Shown in pieces: positions 5,345-5,371 of a DNA stretch of 5,371 nucleotides. How positions within the stretch are numbered: position 1 is the first letter of the stretch; each line of letters begins with the position of its first letter. The stretch covers positions 1 through 5,371 of the forward strand of contig CAKOJO010000073.1 in assembly GCA_934090595.1 (NCBI GenBank). Direction: 5' to 3'. The position numbers were made by a program, and so were the translations under genes. The stretch is from an uncultured Bacilli bacterium. GTDB lineage: Bacteria > Bacillota_I > Bacilli_A > RF39 > UBA660. Under the pieces are notes generated by a model. That model made no database searches, was not told the DNA's origin, and saw only the letters and a list, made by a program, of their open reading frames with translations.

Positions 5345-5371
5345 AATTCACATCCTTTCTATTGTTTTTCA

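Noticed and set aside
1..5371. Mycoplasma code (TGA read as tryptophan)
   Set aside because: Tryptophans in RbgA and TopA are encoded by TGG, and tnpA ends correctly at TGA.

Overview
This is an AT-rich window whose recognisable genes all lie on the minus strand. It looks like chromosome from a low-GC Bacillota. The rbgA-rnhB-topA group follows Bacillus-type gene order in condensed form. Tryptophan is read from TGG in RbgA and TopA, and the transposase ends at TGA, so the standard bacterial code applies and not the mycoplasma code. My best inference is an uncultured, Mollicutes-related gut lineage of Bacilli, but the taxon cannot be fixed from this sequence.

Layout in direction of transcription (right to left). 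A 28-residue acidic ORF with its own Shine-Dalgarno sequence (5258-5344) stops one base before rbgA, the circularly permuted ribosome-assembly GTPase (4330-5256). rbgA overlaps the TTG start of rnhB (3354-4355) by 26 bases. The RNase HII encoded there carries an unusual N-terminal domain that resembles a degenerate minimal nucleotidyltransferase. These three genes look like one translationally coupled unit. A TTGACA-17-TATAAA promoter (3287-3315) then drives topA (1240-3264), a full-length topoisomerase I with three zinc ribbons, which ends in an AT-rich hairpin terminator (1222-1247). RbgA acts in 50S ribosome maturation, RNase HII removes ribonucleotides from DNA, and TopA relaxes negative supercoils and limits R-loops.

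After the terminator a separate promoter (1192-1220) drives a membrane-anchored protein with Ig-like extracytoplasmic domains (568-1170). It appears to be cut off by an IS200-type single-strand transposon that fills the left end of the window (about 1-597). That element has an intact tnpA (71-490), a near-consensus internal promoter, a wobble-containing hairpin and a perfect palindrome at its left end, and three tandem three-base-loop hairpins at its right end. The last residues of the membrane protein (KPLVPGHVL) are probably read from the transposon end. The missing 3' part of that gene, if it survives, should lie just beyond base 1, outside this window.

The points most worth following up are the N-terminal domain fused to RNase HII, the coupled 28-residue ORF, and the IS200 insertion with its end structures. 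I see no CRISPR array, tRNA, rRNA, riboswitch or defence system. No stretch over 300 bases lacks a gene.
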